From Nocardioides psychrotolerans (GTDB lineage: Bacteria > Actinomycetota > Actinomycetes > Propionibacteriales > Nocardioidaceae): a DNA stretch of 64,000 nt. Within the stretch, counting starts at the first letter, position 1. Every line of letters starts with the position of its first letter. A program made the position numbers and the translations under genes. Below the pieces are notes generated by a model. The model was not told the origin of the DNA, did not search any database, and saw only the letters and a list, made by a program, of their open reading frames with translations. Shown piece by piece: positions 8,585 to 16,190 of the stretch. Where the stretch lies: NCBI RefSeq assembly GCF_900113685.1, contig NZ_FOQG01000020.1, forward strand, positions 1 to 64,000, given 5' to 3'.

Positions 8585-9181
8585 ATGCGAACTTCACCTC
8601 CCGCGCTGCTGCCCTTCCTGCGCTCTCAGGTCCAGGGCGATCTCTTGGCCCTGACCTACCTGAACCCGGACCAGGAGTTCAGCATCACCGAGGTGGCCGG
8701 TCGCATCGGTGCGTCGGTGAAGTCGGTGCAGCAGGAGGTGTCACGCCTGGTGGAGGCGGGGTTGCTGACCGATCGGCGGATGGGGACATCCCGGCTGGTG
8801 CGGTCGGTGCAGAGCTCGGTCTTGGTGCGTCCGCTGACCGACCTGTTGGCGGTCACCTATGGGCCGCTGCCCGTCTTGACGCGAGCCCTCACAGGAATCG
8901 GCGGGATTGAGCGGGCCTACATCTACGGTTCCTGGGCGGCGCGCTACTGCGGCGAGCCGGGTCACCTCCCTGGGGATGTCGACGTGTTGGTCGTCGGTGA
9001 CGCCGATGTGGACGTCCTGAACGAGCGTGCGCGTGAAGCCGAGGTCGTGCTGCATCGCGAGGTGAGCATCCGCAGGGTCCGCGCCCACGCGTGGGAGGAC
9101 GGGACGGATCCCTTCATCAGCACCGTTCGCGCCCGCCCCATGGTCGAGCTCCAGATTCGTCGTACGGAGGAGACTTCATGA
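8585..9181 (+). CDS. wHTH-nucleotidyltransferase protein, MNT-type antitoxin
   Basis: 198 residues from ATG 8585; GTG 8564 would overlap the -10-like box. Residues 1-90 form a MarR/ArsR-like winged helix (EFSITEVAGRIGASVKSVQQEVSRLVEAGLLTDRR). Residues about 110-160 are a minimal nucleotidyltransferase domain with YIYGSWAARY and the paired aspartates of DVDVLVVGD. In MNT/HEPN systems the nucleotidyltransferase AMPylates the HEPN RNase and silences it. The fused HTH probably adds promoter control. The stop overlaps the next start (ATGA), which supports a two-gene module. Confidence 0.8.
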   Translation: MRTSPPALLPFLRSQVQGDLLALTYLNPDQEFSITEVAGRIGASVKSVQQEVSRLVEAGLLTDRRMGTSRLVRSVQSSVLVRPLTDLLAVTYGPLPVLTRALTGIGGIERAYIYGSWAARYCGEPGHLPGDVDVLVVGDADVDVLNERAREAEVVLHREVSIRRVRAHAWEDGTDPFISTVRARPMVELQIRRTEETS

Positions 9182-9642
9182 AGTGGGAACAGGGTCGCGT
9201 CGTGGTCGATCACATGATTGTCGACGGCGAGCTCGAGCGGGTCCAGGCGAGCCGCGAACATGCCGATCGTCTGCTCGAACAAGCAAAGCGGCACGTCGAG
9301 TCGGCTGAGCAGACGTGCGCCTCAGATCCCGAAGGCGCCTACGGCATGCTCTATGACGCTGGACGGAAAGCCTTGTGGTCGGTCCTGGCCAACCAGGGGT
9401 TGAGGCCCACGCGACAGGGCGATCATCTGGCGGTCTATCGAGCAGTCACGGCTCAGCTGGACCCGCCGATGGGGCCGCAGCTGCGGCCCTTCGACCGCAT
9501 GCGCCGTCAACGCCACGCCGCCGAGTATCCGCAGGCCGACACCCCTGAACTGGTCTCGGTCGACGTCCTCGACGACGTGCCCAAGATCCAGGCGATCGTG
9601 CACATCGCTGAGGGTGTGCTCGACAGCATGTCGGTGTTCTGA
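9178..9642 (+). CDS. HEPN domain protein, probable RNase toxin
   Basis: 154 residues, all-alpha. The C-terminal half holds RMRRQRHAAEYP (about 106-117), an R-x4-H type HEPN catalytic motif followed by the Tyr that MNT partners modify. The segment EGAYGMLYDAGRKALWSVLANQG matches the first HEPN helices. The ATG lies within the antitoxin stop (4-base overlap), the usual arrangement for translation coupling. Likely cleaves RNA when not modified; target unknown. Confidence 0.78.
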   Translation: MKWEQGRVVVDHMIVDGELERVQASREHADRLLEQAKRHVESAEQTCASDPEGAYGMLYDAGRKALWSVLANQGLRPTRQGDHLAVYRAVTAQLDPPMGPQLRPFDRMRRQRHAAEYPQADTPELVSVDVLDDVPKIQAIVHIAEGVLDSMSVF

Positions 9643-9659
9643 GCGGGCAGTTCACGAGG

Positions 9660-9677
9660 TGGTCAAACGTTTGGCCA
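9660..9677 (+). repeat. Near-perfect palindrome between convergent genes
   Basis: TGGTCAAACGTTTGGCCA is an 18-base palindrome with one mismatched pair (16 of 18 bases match). It lies in the 55-base gap between the HEPN stop and the thioesterase stop. It has no loop or T tract, so a binding site or weak terminator are both possible. Confidence 0.4.
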
Positions 9678-9697
9678 CGAATGACGGTGTGGTGCGG

Positions 9698-10198
9698 TCA
9701 GCGCAGGGCGACGGAGCCGGAGAGCTCGGGGGCCCAGCCGTGCTCCTTCTCCTCGGCGATGCGCTTGTCCATGGCGCCGGCGACGTCGTCGGGCCAGTCG
9801 GAGGTCTTGCGGGTATCCATGTCCATGTGGAGGAAGATCTCCTCCATGACATAGCTGACCTTGGAGCCGGAGTCGTCGAGCAGGTACACGACCACATGCG
9901 CCGCGCGTGCGGAGCGGCCGACGAAGCGCACGCGCACGGAGATCTTGTCGCCGGTGCGCAGCTCGGTGAGGTAGGTCAAGTGGTGCTCGGCGGAGAAGAC
10001 CGCCTGGCCGGCCGCGGCGGGCCAGTTCATCGGGATACCGACCTCGATGAGGGACTCGTCCAAGCCCTCGCTGGCGATGCCGAGGTAGTGACGGACGTTG
10101 AGGTGTCCGTTGAAGTCCTCGAAGGCGACGGGGATGGACTGCTGGCAGTAGGCCGGGAGTGCGGCGACCTGCTCGTAGGACGGCTGGGAGGTGGTCAC
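9698..10198 (-). CDS. Hotdog-fold acyl-CoA thioesterase
   Basis: 166 residues. VAFEDFNGHLNVRHYLGIASEGLDESL (about 24-50) is the 4HBT hotdog signature, with the Asp-Asn-Gly-His-Leu-Asn pattern and the long helix. AVFSAEHHLTYLTELRTGDKISVRVRFVGRS and HMDMDTRKTSDWP follow as in carnitine- or acyl-CoA thioesterases. It hydrolyses thioesters to free acids. It sits alone between two toxin-antitoxin modules. The natural substrate cannot be told. Confidence 0.8.
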   Translation of the reverse strand: MTTSQPSYEQVAALPAYCQQSIPVAFEDFNGHLNVRHYLGIASEGLDESLIEVGIPMNWPAAAGQAVFSAEHHLTYLTELRTGDKISVRVRFVGRSARAAHVVVYLLDDSGSKVSYVMEEIFLHMDMDTRKTSDWPDDVAGAMDKRIAEEKEHGWAPELSGSVALR

Positions 10199-10230
10199 GA
10201 GGAGGAACTTACGCGACCGTGGCCGACCGC

Positions 10231-10268
10231 ATGCCCAGGAGGTCGCGGGGTCCGCGATCTGGGCATGA
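10231..10268. terminator. Long hairpin between hipA and the thioesterase
   Basis: The outer stem CATGCCCA (10231-10238) pairs with TGGGCATG (10261-10268). An inner stem TCGCGG (10244-10249) pairs with CCGCGA (10253-10258) around a 3-base loop. The structure is strong and has no T tract, typical for high-GC actinobacterial terminators. It is placed to end hipBA transcription. Confidence 0.55.
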
Positions 10269-10366
10269 TCAACGCTCGACGGTCAGGCGAATCGACTGAT
10301 TCACAGCGTGCTAACTGACTGATAGACCGGCCGCTGGCCGACGGTCTGGTCCTCGCTCGGAGTGGG

Positions 10367-11605
10367 TCAGTGGCGCGGGTTGCCGAAGCGGTCCATCACG
10401 GCCGCAAATCTGTCGCACTGGCCGGTACTGATGCCGTTGGCGGTGGCGACCTCGCGCCACGAAGCGGTCCCGGCCAGGGTTGCCGCCCACACGGCTCGCG
10501 CTTCTGTGTCGTCCAAGCCGAAGTCAGCGGCGGACGCGAACAGGGCGGCAACTGCGGTCTCAGCGGTGTCGGCGTATCCGATGGTGGTCGCCCGGGAGGC
10601 ACGCGGATCAGGGTGCGGGTTGATGTCGAACGCCGGGGAAAGTCGCCACCCGGCCGTCGCGCGGAGGAAGCCGTGGTTGCGCAAGTGATCGTCGACGTTG
10701 TTGATGATGAGGGAGAAGGCGATCCGACGCCACAGCTCAGCCAGGTCCAAGGAGACCTGGCTGCCGTGCTCGCTGAGGGCTTCGGCCATCTCGAGGTAAT
10801 CGGCCCGGTCCTGGTCGCGGACGCGCAGCAGCGTCATCGCGCTGACGTAGCCGACTCGGGTCCCCATGTCGCGATCGAAGCGGTCGAGCAGGAGGACGCT
10901 GCGGCCGCCGACGTCCACGAGCTGGTGATCAGGCACCCGGATGCCACAGCGTTCGGCCAGGTCAAGAGCAGTCATTTCCCAGGCCATGACGTCCCACTCG
11001 TCGCTCTGGTGAGGAAACTTTGCGATCAGCAGGTTGTCGCCGTCGTGTACTGACGCTTTGGGACGCGCTCCACCCAGGGAGCCCGACCCTGCGTCGAGCA
11101 GCTCCTTGACCGCACCCATGTCATCATCCCCATCGGTAGCCACGGCGTCGGCGGCGCGCAACAGGCGAGGGAGCGCCACGAGCTTGGGGACGTCCGGTTC
11201 GGTGCCGAGGTAGGGGCCGCCTTCGGTCAGCGAGAACCGCAGGGCCCCCTGCCGGGACGGGTCGCTGACTCCCAAGAGGTAGTCCACCTCCTGGATGGAG
11301 CCGAGCTGGCGTCCGTCATCGCGAGCTCGAGCGCGAGCGCGCTTGGCGATGAGGCTGCGGCCCCACCGGTCCGGAGCGCTGTCAGCGAAGCAGCCTGGCA
11401 GTCCTGCGAGAGAGTGCTTGCCGGTGCCGAGCGACAGGTCAGGGCTAAGCGGATAGCTGCGCCGGTTGGCGAGGTAGCCGGGGTCATAGTCGAAGACGAC
11501 CGAGGTGACTCCACGTCGCTCGGTGGCGAAGGCCGTGCCCGCCTTGACCGCGGTACCGCCGATCTCGACCGTGACGTGGACACGGGTGGTGGGGGGCCCA
11601 GTCAT
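10367..11605 (-). CDS. hipA: HipA-type serine/threonine kinase toxin
   Basis: 412 residues. The N-subdomain (about 1-110) contains LSPDLSLGTGKHSLAGLPGCFADSAPDRWGRSLI, the HipA_N pattern. The kinase has the glycine-rich loop GSGSLGGARPKASV (about 175-188), the lysine strand LLIAKFP, the catalytic NNVDDHLRNHGFL (about 300-312) and the metal-binding LSPAFDINPHP. HipA kinases phosphorylate an aminoacyl-tRNA synthetase or a related target and induce dormancy. The ATG overlaps the hipB stop, so translation is coupled. Length (412) is near the E. coli protein. Confidence 0.9.
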   Translation of the reverse strand: MTGPPTTRVHVTVEIGGTAVKAGTAFATERRGVTSVVFDYDPGYLANRRSYPLSPDLSLGTGKHSLAGLPGCFADSAPDRWGRSLIAKRARARARDDGRQLGSIQEVDYLLGVSDPSRQGALRFSLTEGGPYLGTEPDVPKLVALPRLLRAADAVATDGDDDMGAVKELLDAGSGSLGGARPKASVHDGDNLLIAKFPHQSDEWDVMAWEMTALDLAERCGIRVPDHQLVDVGGRSVLLLDRFDRDMGTRVGYVSAMTLLRVRDQDRADYLEMAEALSEHGSQVSLDLAELWRRIAFSLIINNVDDHLRNHGFLRATAGWRLSPAFDINPHPDPRASRATTIGYADTAETAVAALFASAADFGLDDTEARAVWAATLAGTASWREVATANGISTGQCDRFAAVMDRFGNPRH

Positions 11606-11904
11606 CGGCGAACTCGTCGAGGGAGGACGTCGTCGGCGCGCGCGCGGCCGAGATCCGTTTCATATGGGTCGACGGACTCCACGACGCGGTCGAGCTGACC
11701 CAGGGCTCTGGCCACGCCCAGGAACACGTCCAAGCCCACTCCAGGGTCGCCGTGCTCGAGTCGCCGCAACGTGGTGCGTGAGATGCCCGCGCGATCGGCG
11801 ACCTGCTCCGCCGTCAAGTTCTGCAGCTTGCGCCACGTGAGGAGGTGATCGCCGATCTCTGCGGCGCCGCGGCGTACCCGGACCGGCAGTGGACGCTTAG
11901 CCAT
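11602..11904 (-). CDS. hipB: HipB-type XRE antitoxin
   Basis: 100 residues from ATG 11904, chosen because AGGAGG lies 4 bases upstream; an in-frame ATG at 11934 lacks such a site and would overlap the operator. LTAEQVADRAGISRTTLRRLEHGDPGVGLDVFLGVARALG (about 27-66) is a clear XRE helix-turn-helix. HipB binds and neutralises HipA and represses the pair. A palindromic site is found 23 bases upstream of the start. Confidence 0.88.
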   Translation of the reverse strand: MAKRPLPVRVRRGAAEIGDHLLTWRKLQNLTAEQVADRAGISRTTLRRLEHGDPGVGLDVFLGVARALGQLDRVVESVDPYETDLGRARADDVLPRRVRR

Positions 11905-11926
11905 GCCGCCTCCTATGACGCATTTA

Positions 11927-11953
11927 CTGACCATTATCTGACCTAATGATCAG
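11927..11953. promoter_or_regulatory. Candidate HipB operator
   Basis: Two 10-base arms, CTGACCATTA (11927-11936) and TAATGATCAG (11944-11953), form an inverted repeat with one mismatch around a 7-base centre. The site lies just upstream of the hipB start, where HipB proteins bind. It is A/T-rich compared with its surroundings. Confidence 0.65.
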
Positions 11954-11984
11954 GTTCGTGCCCATTGTGCCTGAGGGCTGGGCG

Positions 11985-12989
11985 TTAGTCGAGGGCTCTC
12001 GCGAGGTCCGCGATCTGGTCGAGCGCCGGCTCGTAGCCGGGGAAGTAGGCACACACCCGCTCTGCGTGGTCGCCGAAGCGGCGGTGGAGCTCGGCGGCGC
12101 ATTCCTCGGGGGTGCCGCGCACCGCGAGCGTGGAGAGCATCTCGTCGGTGACCAGCGCCATCATGGCTGGGATGTCACCGACCTTGGAGAGCGCGTTGAG
12201 CTCGGGCTGCACGTCGGCCCACCCCTCGACCTCGAGGACGGGGAGGTAGGCGGGGGTGGAGCCGTAGAACGCCAGCAGCCCCCGGGCGGCTGCGTCTGCT
12301 GCTGTCCGCTCGTCGGTCGTGCGGCCCATGGCGAGGATCGCCTGGGGATAGATGCTGAAGTCGTCGCGGCTGCGTTCGGAGCGGGCCAGGCCCTCGGCCA
12401 CGGCCGGGAGGGTGCGCTCGAGGAAGTGCCGGTGGCTGTGGAACGGCATGACCAGCAGTCCGTCGGCGACCTCGGCGGCCGTGCGGGTCATCACCGGGCC
12501 GAGCGCGCCGAGCAGGATCGGCGCGATGCCGAAGGGGTTGGTGCCGGGCACGAACGTCGGTGGCATCAGCGTGTGCTGGGTGTGCTCGCCGCGGAAGTCC
12601 AACCGCGTGCCGTCCTGCCAGGAGGCCAGGATCGCCTTGACCGCCAGCACGATCTCGCGCATGCGGGCGGCGGGCGGGCTCCACGTGGCGCCGTACCGCT
12701 TCTCGATGTGGGGCTTGATCTGGCTGCCCAGCCCGAGCCGGAAGCGGCCCCTGCTGAGCAGCTGCAGGTCGTAGGCGGCGTTGGCTAGGTGCATCGGGCT
12801 GCGCGGCATCGCGATCGCGACGTTGGTCATCAGGTCGGTCTCGACCACGCCCGCCGCGCTGGCCAGGGGGAGGAAGACGTCGTGCGGGCCCTCGAAGGTG
12901 AAGAGGCCGGCGATGCCCGTGCCGGTCAGCTCGCGGGCCCGGTCGGCGGCGTGGTCGGGGCGGGCGTCGAGCTGGAGGTCGAGGAGCAC
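11985..12989 (-). CDS. LLM class oxidoreductase, F420-type
   Basis: 334 residues from GTG 12989; the frame stays open for 43 codons upstream but that part (many Pro and His) is not family-like. The barrel pattern is seen in GTGIAGLFTFEGPHDVFLPLA, VVETDLMTNVAIAMPRSPMHLANAAYDLQLLSRGRFRLGLGSQIKPHIEKRYG and PPTFVPGTNPFGIAPILLGALGPVMTRTAAEVADG. It matches the actinobacterial subfamily often annotated as F420-dependent. A KstR-like palindrome lies about 50 bases upstream. The neighbouring TetR and beta-oxidation genes suggest a lipid or sterol context. Confidence 0.82.
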   Translation of the reverse strand: MLLDLQLDARPDHAADRARELTGTGIAGLFTFEGPHDVFLPLASAAGVVETDLMTNVAIAMPRSPMHLANAAYDLQLLSRGRFRLGLGSQIKPHIEKRYGATWSPPAARMREIVLAVKAILASWQDGTRLDFRGEHTQHTLMPPTFVPGTNPFGIAPILLGALGPVMTRTAAEVADGLLVMPFHSHRHFLERTLPAVAEGLARSERSRDDFSIYPQAILAMGRTTDERTAADAAARGLLAFYGSTPAYLPVLEVEGWADVQPELNALSKVGDIPAMMALVTDEMLSTLAVRGTPEECAAELHRRFGDHAERVCAYFPGYEPALDQIADLARALD

Positions 12990-13033
12990 GTGTCTGACGG
13001 TATTGGCTGGGGACGCTCCCGTCAGCCCTGTTC

Positions 13034-13047
13034 TAGAACACGTTTCA
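13034..13047. promoter_or_regulatory. KstR-like operator motif upstream of the LLM gene
   Basis: TAGAACACGTTTCA fits the published KstR/FadR-like pattern TNNAACNNGTTNNA at every fixed position. It lies 45-58 bases upstream of GTG 12989. KstR-family TetR proteins control sterol and lipid catabolism in actinobacteria. A chance match is possible for a six-fixed-base core. Confidence 0.45.
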
Positions 13048-13071
13048 GTTGCGGGTGGTGGCGGCTGGTGG

Positions 13072-13134
13072 CGTCGAGTGACACGAAAAGCATGCAAAAG
13101 TGCCGTCAGGACATGCAAACGGTGTCACTCGACG
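13072..13134. repeat. 13-bp perfect inverted repeat enclosing two CATGCAAA direct repeats
   Basis: CGTCGAGTGACAC (13072-13084) is exactly reversed by GTGTCACTCGACG (13122-13134), with 37 bases between. The loop holds CATGCAAA at 13091-13098 and again at 13112-13119. It sits between the TetR stop and the LLM promoter and could be a terminator-like hairpin, a small mobile repeat or a regulator site. Confidence 0.55.
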
Positions 13135-13138
13135 AAGG

Positions 13139-13849
13139 TCACGGTGACCCGCCGCCCTCCAGCACCCGCTTCAGCTCAGGCAGTACGTCGTCCAGGTCGC
13201 GCTGGGTGCGCAGCACGACGACCTGGGTCTCGCCCGGGCCGGGTCGCTCCGCGGCGGGCTGCGGCGCGAAGAGCTCGACCACGGCGGCCATGGCGGCGTC
13301 GAAGTCGACCTCGGGGGTCGTCGTACGGCCTCGGAGCCATTGGCGCAGGACGTGGTTGTGGGCGGTGACGACCGCGTCGGCCATGAGCTCGGCGCGCAGG
13401 GCAGTGCCGGCGTCCGTCTCCTCCCCGGAAGCGGAGGTCATCCAGGTGCGGATGAAGGCGTGGAACGTGCGTTGGTATTGCCGCTGGCCGCTGATCTCGC
13501 GCGCGCGCAGCGCCGGGACGTTGCTGGTGAGCCGGTAGCGGCTGCGGGCCAGGTCGCCCTCCGCGAGGTAGTGCAGCAGCACGAGCCGGGCGGCCTCGGT
13601 CACCGCGACCAGGGCGGCTGCGGGGGTGGCGGCGGCGAGGCGCTCGCGCACGGAGGCGACCAGGGTGTCGTGGTCGGGGAAGATCACGTCCTCCTTGGTC
13701 GCGAACGCGCGGAAGAACGTCGTGCGCCCGACGCCCGCGCGGGCCGCGATGTCGTCGACGGTCGTCTTCTCGAAACCGCGCTGCTCGAAGAGCTCGTAGG
13801 CCGCTCGGATCATCCGTTCGCGGCTCGAGCTCGTTCTCCTGGTCTCCAT
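13139..13849 (-). CDS. TetR family transcriptional regulator
   Basis: 236 residues from ATG 13849, which has GGAGG upstream; the longer frame to 13912 runs into the GGGGATGGTC tandem repeats. The HTH is RERMIRAAYELFEQRGFEKTTVDDIAARAGVGRTTFFRAFATKEDVIF (about 9-56). The C-terminal ligand domain is typical of acyl-CoA-responsive TetR proteins but its ligand is not evident. It is divergent from the hydroxyacyl-CoA dehydrogenase/acyl-CoA dehydrogenase pair, with two palindromes between, so it probably represses that pair and itself. Confidence 0.85.
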   Translation of the reverse strand: METRRTSSSRERMIRAAYELFEQRGFEKTTVDDIAARAGVGRTTFFRAFATKEDVIFPDHDTLVASVRERLAAATPAAALVAVTEAARLVLLHYLAEGDLARSRYRLTSNVPALRAREISGQRQYQRTFHAFIRTWMTSASGEETDAGTALRAELMADAVVTAHNHVLRQWLRGRTTTPEVDFDAAMAAVVELFAPQPAAERPGPGETQVVVLRTQRDLDDVLPELKRVLEGGGSP

Positions 13850-13862
13850 GAGCGCCTCCTGC

Positions 13863-13892
13863 GGGGATGGTCGGGGATGGTCGGGGATGGTC
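13863..13892. repeat. Three tandem copies of GGGGATGGTC
   Basis: A 10-base unit is repeated exactly three times and followed by a G-rich tract. It lies in the leader between the TetR start and the divergent operators. Confidence 0.7.
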
Positions 13893-13919
13893 GGGGGGTG
13901 GGGGGAAGACAACCACGCT

Positions 13920-13953
13920 GGTACTGAGTACCATATGGGAGGTATTCAGTATC
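13920..13953. promoter_or_regulatory. Twin palindromic operators between tetR and the beta-oxidation pair
   Basis: GGTACTGAGTACC (13920-13932) is a perfect palindrome apart from its central base. GGTATTCAGTATC (13941-13953) is a related, weaker copy. Their centres are 21 bases apart, two helical turns. Read across both, TACTGAGTACC and GGTATTCAGTA also form an 11-base inverted repeat with one mismatch. Placement 30 bases before ATG 13983 fits TetR repression of both directions. Confidence 0.65.
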
Positions 13954-13982
13954 GGAGCGTCGTCGAGTCGAGGGAGCAGCAC

Positions 13983-14831
13983 ATGCGCAACATCGGAGTG
14001 GTGGGCTGCGGCCTGATGGGGGCCGGCATCGCCGAGGTGTGCGCCCGGGCCGGGCTGGACGTCGTCGTCGCCGAGTCGAGCGAGGCCGCGGCAGCGGCCG
14101 GGCGCAAGCGTCTGACGGCCTCGCTGCAGCGCGCGGAGGCCAAGGGCAAGATCGACTCCGCCGCCGACGTCCTCACCCGGATCCGCGTCGTCACCGCCCT
14201 CGAGGACCTCGCCGACCGCGACCTGGTCATCGAGGCGATCGTCGAGGACGAGGACGCCAAGGTCGCGCTCTTCCGCCGCCTTGACGAGATCGTCACCTCG
14301 CCCGGGGCGATCCTCGCCTCCAACACCTCCTCGATCCCGATCATGAAGCTCGGCGTGGTGACCAACCGCCCGCAGCAGGTCATCGGCATCCACTTCTTCA
14401 ACCCGGTGCCCGTGCTCCAGCTCGTCGAGCTCGTGCCCAGTCTCCTGACGGCTGAGGAGACGACCGATCGCGCGCGCACGTTCGTCGAGGAGCAGCTCGG
14501 GAAGCAGGCCATCGACTGCCAGGACCGTGCCGGCTTCGTCGTCAACGCGCTGCTGATCCCCTTCGTGCTCTCCGCGATCCGGATGCTCGAGTCGGGCTTC
14601 GCCACCGCCGCCGACATCGACCGCGGGCTGGTCCTGGGCGCCGCACACCCGCAGGGGCCGCTCGCGCTCGCCGACCTGATCGGCCTCGACACGACCAAGG
14701 CCGTGGCCGAGTCGCTCTACGAGGAGTTCAAGGAGCCGCTCTACGCCGCCCCGCCGCTCCTGAACCGCATGGTCGACGCCGGGCTGCTGGGCCGCAAGGC
14801 CGGCCGCGGCTTCTACACCTACGACAAGTAG
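13983..14831 (+). CDS. 3-hydroxyacyl-CoA (3-hydroxybutyryl-CoA) dehydrogenase
   Basis: 282 residues, the standard length of the single-domain enzyme. The Rossmann motif GVVGCGLMGAGIAEVCARAGLDVVVAE opens the protein. NTSSIPIMKLG (about 118), GIHFFNPVPVLQLVELV with the catalytic His (about 138) and DRAGFVVNALLIPF (about 180) are intact. It oxidises 3-hydroxyacyl-CoA with NAD. ATG 13983 has GGGAGCAG upstream; the longer open frame crosses the operators. The acyl-CoA dehydrogenase gene follows after 23 bases. Confidence 0.9.
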   Translation: MRNIGVVGCGLMGAGIAEVCARAGLDVVVAESSEAAAAAGRKRLTASLQRAEAKGKIDSAADVLTRIRVVTALEDLADRDLVIEAIVEDEDAKVALFRRLDEIVTSPGAILASNTSSIPIMKLGVVTNRPQQVIGIHFFNPVPVLQLVELVPSLLTAEETTDRARTFVEEQLGKQAIDCQDRAGFVVNALLIPFVLSAIRMLESGFATAADIDRGLVLGAAHPQGPLALADLIGLDTTKAVAESLYEEFKEPLYAAPPLLNRMVDAGLLGRKAGRGFYTYDK

Positions 14832-14854
14832 CCCTTCCCTCCCAGGAGATCACC

Positions 14855-16021
14855 ATGAGCAACGCTGACTTCGACCTGTTCCGCATCAACGAGGACCACG
14901 AGGCGCTGCGCGACGCCGTACGCAACCTCGCCGAGAACAAGATCGCTCCCTACGCCGCGGAGGTCGACGAGAAGAGCGAGTTCCCGCAGGCGGCGTACGA
15001 CGCCCTCGTGGCCTCCGACTTCCACGCCCCGCACGTGCCGGAGGACTACGACGGCGTGGGCGCCGACGCGCTCGCCACCTGCATCGTCATCGAGGAGGTC
15101 GCCCGTGTGTGCGCGTCGTCCTCGCTCATCCCGGCCGTCAACAAGCTCGGCTCGCTGCCGCTGATCCTCGGCGGCTCCGAGGACCTCAAGCGCCGCTACC
15201 TGCCCCCGCTGGCGAGCGGCGCGGCCGGTTTCTCCTACGGCCTCTCCGAGCGCGACGCCGGCAGCGACACCGCGGCGATGAAGACTCGCGCCAAGGCCGA
15301 CGGCGACGACTTCATCCTCACCGGGCAGAAGTCGTGGATCACCAACGCCGGCTTCTCGGAGTACTACACCGTCCTGGCCGTCACCGACACCGAGGCCGGG
15401 CGCGGCAAGGGCATCAGCGCCTTCATCGTCGAGAAGTCCGACGAGGGCTTCACGTTCGGCGAGAAGGAGCGCAAGCTCGGCATCAAGGGCTCGCCGACGC
15501 GCGAGCTGCTCTTCGACAACGTGCGGATCCCGGGTGATCGGATGATCGGCTCGCCGGGGACCGGCTTGGCGCTTGCCCTCCAGACGCTGGACCACACCCG
15601 CGTCACCATCGGCGCGCAGGCCGTCGGCATCGCCCAGGGCGCGCTCGACTTCGCACTCGGCTACGTCAAGGAGCGCCAGCAGTTCGGCAAGCGGATCGCC
15701 GACTTCCAGGGCATCCAGTTCATGCTCGCCGACATGGCGATGACCCTCGAGGCCGCGCGCCAGATGGTCTACGTCGCGGCGGCCAAGTCCGAGCGGGGCG
15801 ACGCGGACCTGCCGTTCTTCGGGGCTGCTGCGAAGTGCTTCGCCTCCGACGTGGCGATGCAGGTGACCACCGATGCCGTGCAGCTGCTCGGGGGCGCCGG
15901 CTACACGACCGACTTCCCCGTCGAACGGATGATGCGCGACGCGAAGATCACCCAGATCTACGAAGGCACCAACCAGGTGCAGCGGGTCGTGATGGCGCGG
16001 CAGCTGCTCGCGGGGCGATAG
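14855..16021 (+). CDS. Acyl-CoA dehydrogenase
   Basis: 388 residues. Family signatures are present: GLSERDAGSDTAAMKTRA (about 128), GQKSWITNAGFSEYY, the FAD-binding KERQQFGKRIADFQGIQFMLADMA (about 270), and DAVQLLGGAGYTTDFPVERMMRDAKITQIYEGTNQVQR with the catalytic Glu at the C-terminus. It oxidises acyl-CoA to enoyl-CoA with an ETF acceptor. The last 27 bases of the IYEGTNQVQR segment recur exactly 1.4 kb downstream after a Fic cassette, which implies that this 3' end was an insertion point. Confidence 0.92.
   Translation: MSNADFDLFRINEDHEALRDAVRNLAENKIAPYAAEVDEKSEFPQAAYDALVASDFHAPHVPEDYDGVGADALATCIVIEEVARVCASSSLIPAVNKLGSLPLILGGSEDLKRRYLPPLASGAAGFSYGLSERDAGSDTAAMKTRAKADGDDFILTGQKSWITNAGFSEYYTVLAVTDTEAGRGKGISAFIVEKSDEGFTFGEKERKLGIKGSPTRELLFDNVRIPGDRMIGSPGTGLALALQTLDHTRVTIGAQAVGIAQGALDFALGYVKERQQFGKRIADFQGIQFMLADMAMTLEAARQMVYVAAAKSERGDADLPFFGAAAKCFASDVAMQVTTDAVQLLGGAGYTTDFPVERMMRDAKITQIYEGTNQVQRVVMARQLLAGR
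15959..15985 (+). repeat. Left 27-bp direct repeat flanking the Fic cassette
   Basis: Starts TACGAAGGCACC inside the acyl-CoA dehydrogenase 3' end and is identical to 17365-17391. Similarity continues past the core with scattered mismatches. Confidence 0.8.
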
Positions 16022-16154
16022 TCGGGTGCTCTGACCGTTCGTCGGTCCGACTCGCCGGCACCACCCGGTGCTGAGAAGCTTCTCGGCGGGCGCATCCTGC
16101 TGGGTCGGCTCTACCTCGACTACGTCAGCCACGGCGCCCCCTTCGAGGACGCTT

Positions 16155-16180
16155 GTCCCCCCACTGTGGTGGCGGGGGAC
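16155..16180. terminator. GC-rich hairpin after the acyl-CoA dehydrogenase
   Basis: GTCCCCC plus CAC (16155-16164) pairs with GTGG plus CGGGGGAC (16168-16180), with a small bulge and a short loop. There is no T tract. It is placed to end the beta-oxidation operon. The 16022-16230 stretch around it otherwise contains no gene that I can support. Confidence 0.5.
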
Positions 16181-16190
16181 GACGTAGTGT

